Source of the DNA: a virus
Length of the DNA stretch: 64,000 nt
Virus record (IMG/VR): IMGVR_UViG_3300027782_000027
Span: 1 to 64,000 of that record
Strand: one strand, 5' to 3'
Shown: positions 40,400 to 48,772 of the stretch, one piece after another
Numbering within the stretch: position 1 is the stretch's first letter
Layout of the letters: every line of letters begins with the position of its first letter
Notes under the pieces: model-generated
What the model saw: only the letters and a program-made list of their open reading frames with translations
Database searches by the model: none
Told to the model about the DNA's origin: nothing
Made by a program: the position numbers and the translations under genes

Positions 40400-40735
40400 A
40401 TGAAAATCAAAGAAATCGTTGATTACTATTACAATCCAAAATCTGAAATCATACAAGTTAGTTTCAGATTAAAAGAAGATGGTGAAGACGAGATAAGAGA
40501 ACATGAATTTGAACTGGACTTTGTTGAAAAGTCTGGTTTTTTCATTTTAGAGAACTATGATTATGAATCAAATGATTTACCAATTATATATGAAGAAGAT
40601 ACTGACGAGTTAATTATTGATGAAGAAGCGTCAGATGAAAAAGAATACGAAGTAGATGTAACTGAGTTAAAGGATTTTATGGAAGAATTCTACAAATTAA
40701 ATCCAAAGAAAATTCCACCTTCGTTTTTATTCTAA
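40400..40735 (+). CDS. Hypothetical acidic protein
   Basis: ATG 40400, MKIKEIVDYYYNPKSEIIQV. 111 residues, strongly acidic (about a third Asp/Glu). Might mimic DNA or act as a charge-rich packaged protein. No tag. Confidence 0.6.
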   Translation: MKIKEIVDYYYNPKSEIIQVSFRLKEDGEDEIREHEFELDFVEKSGFFILENYDYESNDLPIIYEEDTDELIIDEEASDEKEYEVDVTELKDFMEEFYKLNPKKIPPSFLF

Positions 40736-40777
40736 TAACTACATTTTTTTTATTGGTTGTGTTATATTTATGTAATA

Positions 40778-41035
40778 ATGACACAAGACGTTGATTACAT
40801 AATTTCATTACTTAAAGAATTGACTACCAATAACAGAAAAAAAGGTAGTAAAGATGAGTTAGGTGAACAAGACGCCGCCGCTGGTGGTGGAGGGGGAACT
40901 GCTAACACAAATAAAAGAGGTAGTAATTGGAATGAATTATATGTAACAACAAGAGGACCTGCAAATATGTTAGGTAAGAAAGGTGAGAAATGGGACTCAG
41001 GAGTTAAACGTGGTTCGGCAAATCAAGTTTGGTAA
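40778..41035 (+). CDS. Small Gly-rich virion protein candidate
   Basis: 85 residues from MTQDVDYIISLLKELTTNNR, then a LGEQDAAAGGGGG candidate cleavage site and linker. A conserved-looking tail follows (GSNWNELYVTTRGPANMLGK). TATTTATG box upstream. Unrecognised. Confidence 0.65.
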   Translation: MTQDVDYIISLLKELTTNNRKKGSKDELGEQDAAAGGGGGTANTNKRGSNWNELYVTTRGPANMLGKKGEKWDSGVKRGSANQVW

Positions 41036-41037
41036 AT

Positions 41038-42873
41038 ATGGATAGTAAACAAGAATTATTAGAAAGAGTGTTGTTGATGATGAAATATGACTCATCAAGA
41101 ACTTTAAATGAAAATGTTCAAATTATAAATGAACAGTCAGATGCAAATTGGAAAACCAAATATGCGTGTGTTCCCAAACACTATGGTGCTACAAAGGATA
41201 CTTTAAAAGATGGCTCTACCGCATATAAAATTAATGGACTTTATTATTACAACAACGGAAGAGCTCAACCGTCACGAACATATTCATGTAATGACGCTTT
41301 TTTCAAATATCCTAAAAATCAAGTCGATGGAGATGCGTTTAGAAAATGGTTTTATAAGAATTATAGTAATGACAAATATTTAGGTAACATTGCAAAAAAA
41401 TATAAAGTTTCACAAACAGGTCCTTACAATTCACCTGAATTAAGAAATGCTTGGGAATCGTATGGGTGGGAATTTTTAGAAGGTGGAGGGAAATTAACAC
41501 CAGATGAAGTAATTGCTAAACGAAAAGAAATAGAAAATTCTGATATTGATGGTTATATGAGAAAGGTATGGGGAACAAGTTTTTCTATGCCTAACGCTAA
41601 ATCTAAACAAGAATGGATTAATGGTTATGCTAAGTACGCGGCTAAAGAAATTGAAGGAGCTATTTACATGGTGTGGGGTACTAATCCTGATGGTAAATGT
41701 TCTAGAAAAGATAAATCATTTTTGGATGATAAACCAATCGGTTTAAAATGGCCTTCATTATGGGAAAGATTAAATAAAAAAGGAAGTTACAATGACGGAG
41801 GTAGTACGGTTAACGAATATAATACATGTTATAATGAAGATGTTGCAATGGGATTAAAAGATGCTTACAAACCTTCTTGGGACCATGTCGTTAAAGCTTA
41901 CGGTATCAATACTACAGTATCTGTTGAAAAGATTGTTGATAAATTATGGAAAACATATACGGATGGTCATGGAAGTATTTCAAACGTACCGTCATATAGT
42001 AATCGTAGAATTTATAGAAATACGGGTTCTGTTTCAAAATCGGGTGGTATAACAATGGAAGAATTCCATGAAATTATGATGTATTTAGAAATAGGTTCAG
42101 CGTTTATACCTGGTATCGGCCCTATATTATCTTTCGGATTTGGTTTTGGTGACGCATTATTTTATATGGATGAAAATCCGGAAATGGGGGCCTTTGTTTT
42201 ACTTTTAACTGTATTACCTGAATTAAAATTGTTTACTAATACTGTAAAATTAGGTAAAGCAACAGGTGTTTATGCCACTACCTTAAATAAACTCGCCAAA
42301 GGTGATGTTAAAGCGTTAACGAAACAAGAGATTGCGTTTGTTAATGAAGTTAAGACATTAGTTGAAACAAATAAAGGTGAGGTTAAATCTGAAGTTAAAA
42401 AGGTTGTAGGTAAAGAAGCTGATAAAATTTTAAATAATCCAAGTGCGAAAAAACAATTAAAACAGGAAGAGATTAAAGCTTTAAACACAGTATCTGCTGC
42501 GAAAAATTTAGAATTTTTAAAATTAGATACTTTATTTGGTATTGCTTTACCATTTACAACAAAATATGGTAGAGATATATTAAAACGAATTTTTGGATTA
42601 TATGAAGAAAATTTTGGAGGAATGACGGAAGCTCAATGGGTTGATTTAGAAAGAAAACTTAATAAAGTTCCTAAAGAAGTAATGCCTCCAACTGTTACCG
42701 CTTTTGAAAACAAACCTGAGGAGTTTGTAGCGTATGTAAAAGAAGAAAAAGTTTCTAAAGCAATTAATTCAAGATTACAAAACTTAACACTAAAAGTACC
42801 ATTAAACCAATTAGAGACTAAAACAACTGAAGAAGATATTGCTGTTATGATGGCACAAGAACCAAACAAATAA
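41038..42873 (+). CDS. Large virion-internal protein 1
   Basis: 611 residues from ATG 41038. The leader MDSKQELLERVLLMMKYDSS ends ENVQIINEQ, a gp21-type site. Residues ~20-300 hold Trp- and Tyr-rich segments shared in style with 44432 (DAFRKWFYKNYSND and ELRNAWESYGWEFLEGGGK). Residues ~340-400 hold two hydrophobic stretches; the rest is charged helix. First of three large genes that likely encode a head-internal or injected complex. Function inferred from context only. Confidence 0.65.
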   Translation: MDSKQELLERVLLMMKYDSSRTLNENVQIINEQSDANWKTKYACVPKHYGATKDTLKDGSTAYKINGLYYYNNGRAQPSRTYSCNDAFFKYPKNQVDGDAFRKWFYKNYSNDKYLGNIAKKYKVSQTGPYNSPELRNAWESYGWEFLEGGGKLTPDEVIAKRKEIENSDIDGYMRKVWGTSFSMPNAKSKQEWINGYAKYAAKEIEGAIYMVWGTNPDGKCSRKDKSFLDDKPIGLKWPSLWERLNKKGSYNDGGSTVNEYNTCYNEDVAMGLKDAYKPSWDHVVKAYGINTTVSVEKIVDKLWKTYTDGHGSISNVPSYSNRRIYRNTGSVSKSGGITMEEFHEIMMYLEIGSAFIPGIGPILSFGFGFGDALFYMDENPEMGAFVLLLTVLPELKLFTNTVKLGKATGVYATTLNKLAKGDVKALTKQEIAFVNEVKTLVETNKGEVKSEVKKVVGKEADKILNNPSAKKQLKQEEIKALNTVSAAKNLEFLKLDTLFGIALPFTTKYGRDILKRIFGLYEENFGGMTEAQWVDLERKLNKVPKEVMPPTVTAFENKPEEFVAYVKEEKVSKAINSRLQNLTLKVPLNQLETKTTEEDIAVMMAQEPNK

Positions 42874-42913
42874 TTTTTTATCAAAACAATAATATTTATA
42901 AAAAAAGACAAAA

Positions 42914-44422
42914 ATGAAATCAGAAATTTTACTTGAAATAAATAGAGTTAAAGAGATTATGGGGTTATCCCCATCATTACTCAACGAGCAACTTGCGTTT
43001 TTAAAATCAATTGCAAAATCAGGAAAGGCAGAATTAAAGGCAGAATTAAAAAATTATTTAGATACATATGCAAAGGCTATGAATGTAAGTACGGACACCG
43101 CTCTTGAAGCATTTGAAAAAGACTATGCTGAGGCTTTGTTAAAAAATGACGATAATGTAGTTAATAAAGTATTTGATGATTATTTTAGTATTGTTTCTAA
43201 AGATTATGCGGATGATTTAATTGAGATGTATGCGAGAGTTTCACCTATAGAATTTGGTAAAGAGGTAGTCGGTGCTCAGTTAGGAGTTCAATATAAAGGA
43301 GTGTATGCTAAATATATTAAACCAGAAACTAAACTTACCGACGAAACTTTTAACAGTGTTAGAAATATGTTATACGATGTTAAATCTAAAAAATTAAATA
43401 TTGTTGGAGATAGTTCTGCGGACATATTAGCAAGAGAGTCTCTTGCAGAATTTGAAGAAGCTCTTGAAAAGAAATTTACTGATTATAACGATGAGTATAT
43501 TAAAAGGGAAGAAAAAAGAGAAGCTGAGGAAATACTAAAACAACAAGAAAAGGAACTGGCAACAAGAAGTTTAGATGACTGGTATGATGATGTTTATACG
43601 GTTGATACTAAAAATGCAAGTAAAAAGCCATTAACAAGAGAAGAATTCAAAGCTCAGGTAAAATCAGCTCAAGCTAAAGTCGCTGGTGCAAAACCAGTAG
43701 ACATTGTAAAAGAGTTAATTGAAAGTGCTCCGAATAAGAAAAATGCGGTTGAATACATTAATAATGCGTTTAGAAAAAAAGGAGGTGTTGGAGATGTTGT
43801 TGACATGGCGGCAGATGGTAGTATAAAGACAACTAATAAATTGGTTGAATTTACAAAATCACTTGGAGCATTGGGTTGGGGAGGGTTATTAGTTATAGGT
43901 ATTGCGGTTGCGGTTTTTGCACCAAGTGTTATTGAGTCTATTTACCAAAAATATAAAGAAATGAGCACTAAGTATAATGATGTTTATGATGCTCTTGGGG
44001 AAAGATTATCTGGAAATTATTATGATTTACCTGATGATGTTAAATTTTTTATTAGTCGGGAATTCACAATTGAACAAGCTAAAAAAAATGACACTACACC
44101 ATATATTAAAAATATAGAATATAAAGAAAATACGGACTCTGAGGCAGGTTCAATAACAATTAAAATGAGTGATGACTCTATTGTAAAATATGAAACCTCT
44201 GATGGTAAAACATTTAATAAAGTTGGTGGTGAAGGTGAAGTTGAAAGCGGAAAAAAAACTGAAGAGGAATTTAAAGCCGCCGCTATAAAAGGAGGTTTTG
44301 ATATTGGAAAATCATTTGTTAAACAAACAGACACAAAATATTGGGGGGTTGATAACGATGATACAGAAAGTACTACTGAATGGAACGGGACAACGTTTAT
44401 TGTAACGGCAGGACACATTTAA
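42914..44422 (+). CDS. Large virion-internal protein 2 with one membrane segment
   Basis: 502 residues. The leader MKSEILLEINRVKEIMGLSP ends SLLNEQ, a tag form shared with 28908. The N-terminal two thirds is charged helix. One transmembrane-like stretch lies at about residues 315-335 (LGWGGLLVIGIAVAVFAPSV), followed by a beta-rich C-terminal domain. Possible channel or injection component. Confidence 0.65.
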   Translation: MKSEILLEINRVKEIMGLSPSLLNEQLAFLKSIAKSGKAELKAELKNYLDTYAKAMNVSTDTALEAFEKDYAEALLKNDDNVVNKVFDDYFSIVSKDYADDLIEMYARVSPIEFGKEVVGAQLGVQYKGVYAKYIKPETKLTDETFNSVRNMLYDVKSKKLNIVGDSSADILARESLAEFEEALEKKFTDYNDEYIKREEKREAEEILKQQEKELATRSLDDWYDDVYTVDTKNASKKPLTREEFKAQVKSAQAKVAGAKPVDIVKELIESAPNKKNAVEYINNAFRKKGGVGDVVDMAADGSIKTTNKLVEFTKSLGALGWGGLLVIGIAVAVFAPSVIESIYQKYKEMSTKYNDVYDALGERLSGNYYDLPDDVKFFISREFTIEQAKKNDTTPYIKNIEYKENTDSEAGSITIKMSDDSIVKYETSDGKTFNKVGGEGEVESGKKTEEEFKAAAIKGGFDIGKSFVKQTDTKYWGVDNDDTESTTEWNGTTFIVTAGHI

Positions 44423-44431
44423 AAAAATATT

Positions 44432-46174
44432 ATGAAAAAAATAATACTAGAACAGGTTGATAAATTAAATGTTAAAGAAAAGAGTAAATACGATGCCGCT
44501 ATAAAGTCGGGATTTAAAATTACTACTGTTAAAGAGTTTAATAAGGATACTGCGAATTATGAATATAAGTCGTTTGGAACGGGATATAGTCCCGCAATTC
44601 AGCCTGTTTATGTTAGAAAAAAGAAAACAGTTAGCCCCCCAAAACCAGTTGAAACTGAAAAAGAAAAAAAAGACAAAAAACCTTATAGTGAAGTAAAATT
44701 ACCGTTTACAAAAACTTCAGAGAGTGATGAGTTTAGAGCTTGGTTATTATCAAAATTTCCTGATTATGGAGATGAGGTAAAAATGACCAAATTATTAACT
44801 GTCGCTAAACCATCATCAAAATACAAAACATCAGACGCCCTTAAAAACGCTTATTTTGATAAAGGTGCTGAATATGTAAAATGGGTTACTGGTGGTGGAA
44901 AAGTTGATAGTAAAACATTTGCAGTTACTGACGGAACATATATACCAACCAATGACAAACCAACTGAAATAGAAAAAACTACTAAGAAGATAAAAAGAAT
45001 GGGATGTAAAAATGTTGGTGATACTAGCAGATTTAAAACCTTATCCTCTGACGATTCTCAAAGAAATGATTTTGTTAGAGATTTTTTATCGTGGTGGAAG
45101 AAAAAATTCAATAAGATATTTTTTGTATCAGATGGTAAATGTGGTATGTATCCTAGAACGGTATCCAGTTGGATTTATGGTGTTTTATATGATGAAAACG
45201 GTGATGAGTATTACGCATGGCAAGATGAAAATATAAATAATCTCGCAAATGTTAAAGATACAACTGAAGAAGGAGATGATACTACATATTTTGATATGTG
45301 GTTAAGAGATAGAGAGTTAAATATAAGAGCTCAAGAAGAAAAAAGAAAAGAAATACAAAATAAATACGGTGATAAAAACGAAAAAGAAATATCAGTTGTT
45401 AAAGATTTTGAAGGTCTTAAACTAGCGGCTGGTAACGCCAAAATTAACCCTACTAGACAAAATTGTAAGGTGTTATTCCAACAAACGAAAGGTTACAATA
45501 ATACTGATAAAACTATTAACGCAACCATTGAAACTTGTAGGTCAAAATTCCCATTGATGGACATACCTGAAAGTCTTGAAAATAAAATATCCGGAAAATT
45601 AAAACTAATGAAAGAAAATAAAAGTTTAAGTGAATCTATAACTAATAAGATTAAATCAAAGAAATATGAAAAAACTTTGGGTGGTCTATCAGAACAGTTC
45701 GACAAACAAAATTACAGAAAATTCTTTGATACGTTAACTAAATTTAGAAATAACAATATCAACGAAGCGACAAATTCAGAATTTGAAAAATCATTTGATG
45801 TTATTTTCCAAGGTAAAGAAACAGAGTTTAAAAACAGAGCGATAGAATATATCTTAGGTAAATTGGAAGTTTCACCATCGTCTGAACTTGGTAAAAGTAT
45901 TAAATCAGAATTAGATAGAGTACCAGCTAAAGACATGTTTAGAAATGAATATGATGTCCCTGAGGCAATATCAAAGGCTATTGAGACATCTTCACAATCA
46001 AATAATGGTGAACAAACAGGATTAAAAGGTATTGTATCTCAATCAATTAAATTTGACGATAAACAAATCAAACAAGGTGTTAGACAACATCTTCATGATT
46101 ATATCGAAGGAGTTAAAGATGATATTAAGTCTTTGGAACAAAAATTAAAAAGTTCGATAGTACAAGGTCTTTAA
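44432..46174 (+). CDS. Large virion-internal protein 3
   Basis: 580 residues, MKKIILEQVDKLNVKEKSKY. Long Lys/Glu linkers, a segment DEFRAWLLSKFPDYGDEVK matching in layout the gene at 41038, a Cys motif region (~residues 185-350) and a helical C terminus. It overlaps the convergent HNH gene by 4 nt. Confidence 0.65.
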   Translation: MKKIILEQVDKLNVKEKSKYDAAIKSGFKITTVKEFNKDTANYEYKSFGTGYSPAIQPVYVRKKKTVSPPKPVETEKEKKDKKPYSEVKLPFTKTSESDEFRAWLLSKFPDYGDEVKMTKLLTVAKPSSKYKTSDALKNAYFDKGAEYVKWVTGGGKVDSKTFAVTDGTYIPTNDKPTEIEKTTKKIKRMGCKNVGDTSRFKTLSSDDSQRNDFVRDFLSWWKKKFNKIFFVSDGKCGMYPRTVSSWIYGVLYDENGDEYYAWQDENINNLANVKDTTEEGDDTTYFDMWLRDRELNIRAQEEKRKEIQNKYGDKNEKEISVVKDFEGLKLAAGNAKINPTRQNCKVLFQQTKGYNNTDKTINATIETCRSKFPLMDIPESLENKISGKLKLMKENKSLSESITNKIKSKKYEKTLGGLSEQFDKQNYRKFFDTLTKFRNNNINEATNSEFEKSFDVIFQGKETEFKNRAIEYILGKLEVSPSSELGKSIKSELDRVPAKDMFRNEYDVPEAISKAIETSSQSNNGEQTGLKGIVSQSIKFDDKQIKQGVRQHLHDYIEGVKDDIKSLEQKLKSSIVQGL

Positions 46175-46665
46175 AAAGACTTTTGATATTCAGTCCAAAC
46201 TTTTTGTAAAGATTGACCCACAGAATCCGAAAATATAGAAGGTTCTGTGGGTTTTTTCATTAACCTCATATTGGTTTCACCCAATAACTTGTCCCCTTTC
46301 TTCGAATTACACGTTATACAACACGTAACTAGGTTATCCCATGTGTTACCCCCACCTTTTGATTTAGGGATGATATGGTCTATTGTAAGGTCTTTTTTAC
46401 TACCACAATAAACACAAGCGTTATGGTCACGTCTCATGATTCTATGACGATTAACACGAATACGTCTACGAGTGATTGAAACGTAGTTTAAAAGTCTAAT
46501 AATAACGGGTCTAACGAGTTTTATAATACCGCACACGACTGGCTCGTCAGATGATTTTACAACCTCTGCCTTCCCTTTATAGACTAAATTAAACCCACGA
46601 TTAAACGATGTTACATTTAAGGGACTATAATCTGAATTAAGAACTAATACTCCATTCATATTCAT
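46171..46665 (-). CDS. HNH endonuclease
   Basis: 164 residues with a clear HNH/Cys4 nuclease core: CVYCGSKKDLTIDHIIPKSK, GNTWDNLVTCCITCNSKKG. The two CxxC pairs hold structural zinc. The N terminus (NSDYSPLNVTSFNRGFNLVY) is typical of bacterial/phage HNH family members. It could be a packaging nuclease, host-restriction enzyme or homing endonuclease; its isolated minus-strand position favours the last two. Confidence 0.85.
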   Translation of the reverse strand: MNMNGVLVLNSDYSPLNVTSFNRGFNLVYKGKAEVVKSSDEPVVCGIIKLVRPVIIRLLNYVSITRRRIRVNRHRIMRRDHNACVYCGSKKDLTIDHIIPKSKGGGNTWDNLVTCCITCNSKKGDKLLGETNMRLMKKPTEPSIFSDSVGQSLQKVWTEYQKSF

Positions 46666-46734
46666 AAAGATATTAATAAAAATTTATTAGGACAAATTGA
46701 ATTTACCAATAAGTATTATTATACTTAAATTGTT

Positions 46735-46986
46735 ATGTCAGAAAACAAAATACAAATATCAGAAAAATATAGAAATGATGTTAAGGGATTGACTCATGAT
46801 AAACTTATATTAGTTCCTTTGGAGGTATTAGAGAGTTTATGTGATTTTTATACATGGAAAGAATTTATGTCAAATCCATACTTTATTGAAGAACAATCAT
46901 CTCCAATCATTAAAAAATATGATAAAGTGAAGTTTTCGTTTGATGACGAATGGGATAATTATAGTGGAACACATTTTGGGTATTAA
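46735..46986 (+). CDS. Hypothetical protein
   Basis: 83 residues, MSENKIQISEKYRNDVKGLT. Acidic and aromatic, unrecognised. Confidence 0.6.
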   Translation: MSENKIQISEKYRNDVKGLTHDKLILVPLEVLESLCDFYTWKEFMSNPYFIEEQSSPIIKKYDKVKFSFDDEWDNYSGTHFGY

Positions 46987-46988
46987 TT

Positions 46989-47165
46989 ATGTTTGTAATC
47001 GTTAAATTTATAAAAAACAAAAAAGGAGTTGAGATGCCAGTCATCCTTCTAAACATCCATGATGAAATCTTGGAGTTTAATACCTATGAAGAAGCTGAAA
47101 TAACAAAAGAATTATTTGAGAAAAATTCTGATTCAGGTCATAAGTATATTGTCAAAGAACTTTAA
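46989..47165 (+). CDS. 58-residue hypothetical protein
   Basis: MFVIVKFIKNKKGVEMPVIL, NTYEEAEITKELFEKNSDSG. Beta-beta-alpha-like small protein, 2 nt after the previous stop. Not recognised. Confidence 0.5.
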   Translation: MFVIVKFIKNKKGVEMPVILLNIHDEILEFNTYEEAEITKELFEKNSDSGHKYIVKEL

Positions 47166-47185
47166 TATTGTCACAAATTTAATCT

Positions 47186-47193
47186 ATATTTGT
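47186..47193 (+). promoter_or_regulatory. Host-type -7 box for the tRNA
   Basis: TATATTTG 11 nt upstream of the tRNA 5' end, so the RNA is expressed from the host polymerase. Confidence 0.55.
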
Positions 47194-47204
47194 GACAAAT
47201 AAAT

Positions 47205-47278
47205 GCCTTCGTAGCTCAGTAGGATAGAGCAACAGATTTCTAATCTGTGGGCCAGGGGTTCGAATCCCTTCGGGGGTA
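47205..47278 (+). tRNA. tRNA-Arg (anticodon UCU)
   Basis: Full cloverleaf: acceptor GCCTTCG/CGGGGGT (with G-U pairs), D arm GCTC, anticodon stem ACAGA/TCTGT with loop TTTCTAA (anticodon TCT), T arm with GGTTCGAATCC. CCA is not encoded. It decodes AGA, the Arg codon used most in these AT-rich genes. Confidence 0.9.
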
Positions 47279-47286
47279 CTATTTAA

Positions 47287-47318
47287 AAAGGGTAAATTTT
47301 TACCCTTTTTTATTTTTA
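47287..47318 (+). terminator. Intrinsic terminator
   Basis: AAAAAGGGTAAA..TTTACCCTTTTTT hairpin directly after the tRNA. Confidence 0.7.
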
Positions 47319-47363
47319 CTAATATTTATCAATTAGTGATATAAAAATTTAAAGAAAAAAACG

Positions 47364-47981
47364 GTGAAGGAAATTATACCAACAATTATTACATCAGTAA
47401 CATCTATCATTATAGCATTAATTACCGCAGGGGTTTTTAACATGATGAAAGAAAAAAGAGCGAAACAAAACTCAAGAAACAAACTTTCACAACAAATAGA
47501 AACAGACGAAATTGTTCATTCTACGTTAAGAGAAATAAGAAGAAAATATAACGCAGATAGAATATATGTCATCCAATTTCACAATGGTGGTAATTTTTAT
47601 ACATCGTCAGCAATGCAAAAAGCCTCAGTTACATATGAAAGATGTTCTGACGGACTTGAAAGAATAACTGAAAAAATACAAAATGTATTTGTAAGTCACT
47701 ATAATTGGTTGATTAAACAAACTATGGAGCACGGATTGTTTATTCACGATTGTGAGCATATTTCCGATATATCAACAAGAGCATTAATTAAAAAGTTTGG
47801 AACACAGTCTATGGTAGCATTACCAATTACGGATAAAGATAATCATTTGATTGCTCTTCTTTGTATGGATTGGGTATTCAGTGAGCATGTTGAGATATAT
47901 TGTGAAAATGAGGAGTTTACAAAGACTTTTGTTGAAGAATTTAAAACTGATACCGAATCGGTTAAAAACTTTTTGATTTAA
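47364..47981 (+). CDS. Membrane-anchored GAF-like protein
   Basis: GTG start. One N-terminal transmembrane segment (TIITSVTSIIIALITAGVFN), then a GAF-like domain (DRIYVIQFHNGGNFY..QSMVALPITDKDNHLIALLC). GAF domains bind small ligands or regulate. Target unknown. It overlaps convergent 47978 by 4 nt. Confidence 0.65.
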   Translation: MKEIIPTIITSVTSIIIALITAGVFNMMKEKRAKQNSRNKLSQQIETDEIVHSTLREIRRKYNADRIYVIQFHNGGNFYTSSAMQKASVTYERCSDGLERITEKIQNVFVSHYNWLIKQTMEHGLFIHDCEHISDISTRALIKKFGTQSMVALPITDKDNHLIALLCMDWVFSEHVEIYCENEEFTKTFVEEFKTDTESVKNFLI

Positions 47982-48745
47982 TAATCTAAATCAAAGTTTG
48001 GGTTACTAGCCCTATTACCAACCCATCCAGCGGTATCTATTTCATAAAAATATTCGGTATTATATTCTAAATCTTCAGTTGTCTCAACTTCTATTGCTAT
48101 TGGTAGTGCATATATAAATATAGTTTCATTTGTCTCTTCATAATCTGTGATTGTGTCAGAGTCAATTTTGTCATATCTGTTAAGTTTACTAACTTCTGAT
48201 TTTAATTCTTCATTAATACTAAAATAAATGTCTAATTTTAATTCGTAAGCATCGCTTTTTTGTTGTTCACCTGTACCACTACAGTCATAACAATCTTCAT
48301 GACCGCTACCCCCACAGGTATCACAATCACTTTTACCACCACCATCACAATTTCCACATGTTTCACCTTCTTCGTTTTCACCTTCACCACCACAATCAGA
48401 ACATTCTACTTCACCTGAACCATCACATTCACTGCAACTAATCTCACCATCACCACCACAGTAATCACAGCTTTCCTGAACTTCAGTATCAAATACATTG
48501 GCAATTGCGTAGGTAAATCTTTCATTATCTACTTTCCATAATATTGATTCAAATTCTTTTTCACCATTATTAATAGCACCGATTAAAAATACCAATTTAA
48601 CAAAATCCCATCCTTCTAACACGGACATCATTTGTTGATACGGGCCTTTACTGCTATTTAATTTTCTTGATATTTGTGCGACATTTGTATCTTTAATCGA
48701 TAAAGATAACTTTTGAGCAATTCTAATTAATTTATTGTTTTCCAT
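47978..48745 (-). CDS. DnaJ-type zinc-finger protein without J domain
   Basis: Start at MENNKLIRIAQKLSLSIKDT. Residues ~95-165 hold six tandem CxxCxGxG-like motifs (CDYCGGDGE, CSECDGSGE, CSDCGGEGE, CGNCDGGGK, CDTCGGSGH, CYDCSGTGE), as in the DnaJ central domain. There is no J domain. Likely zinc-binding chaperone- or thiol-related protein; two or three zinc sites are expected. Confidence 0.75.
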   Translation of the reverse strand: MENNKLIRIAQKLSLSIKDTNVAQISRKLNSSKGPYQQMMSVLEGWDFVKLVFLIGAINNGEKEFESILWKVDNERFTYAIANVFDTEVQESCDYCGGDGEISCSECDGSGEVECSDCGGEGENEEGETCGNCDGGGKSDCDTCGGSGHEDCYDCSGTGEQQKSDAYELKLDIYFSINEELKSEVSKLNRYDKIDSDTITDYEETNETIFIYALPIAIEVETTEDLEYNTEYFYEIDTAGWVGNRASNPNFDLDY

Positions 48746-48772
48746 AATATTTATAAATATACCATTTTTATA

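Noticed and set aside
47205-47278. Phage attachment site at the tRNA gene
   Set aside because: No integrase or direct repeat nearby. The tRNA has its own promoter and fits a translation-support role.
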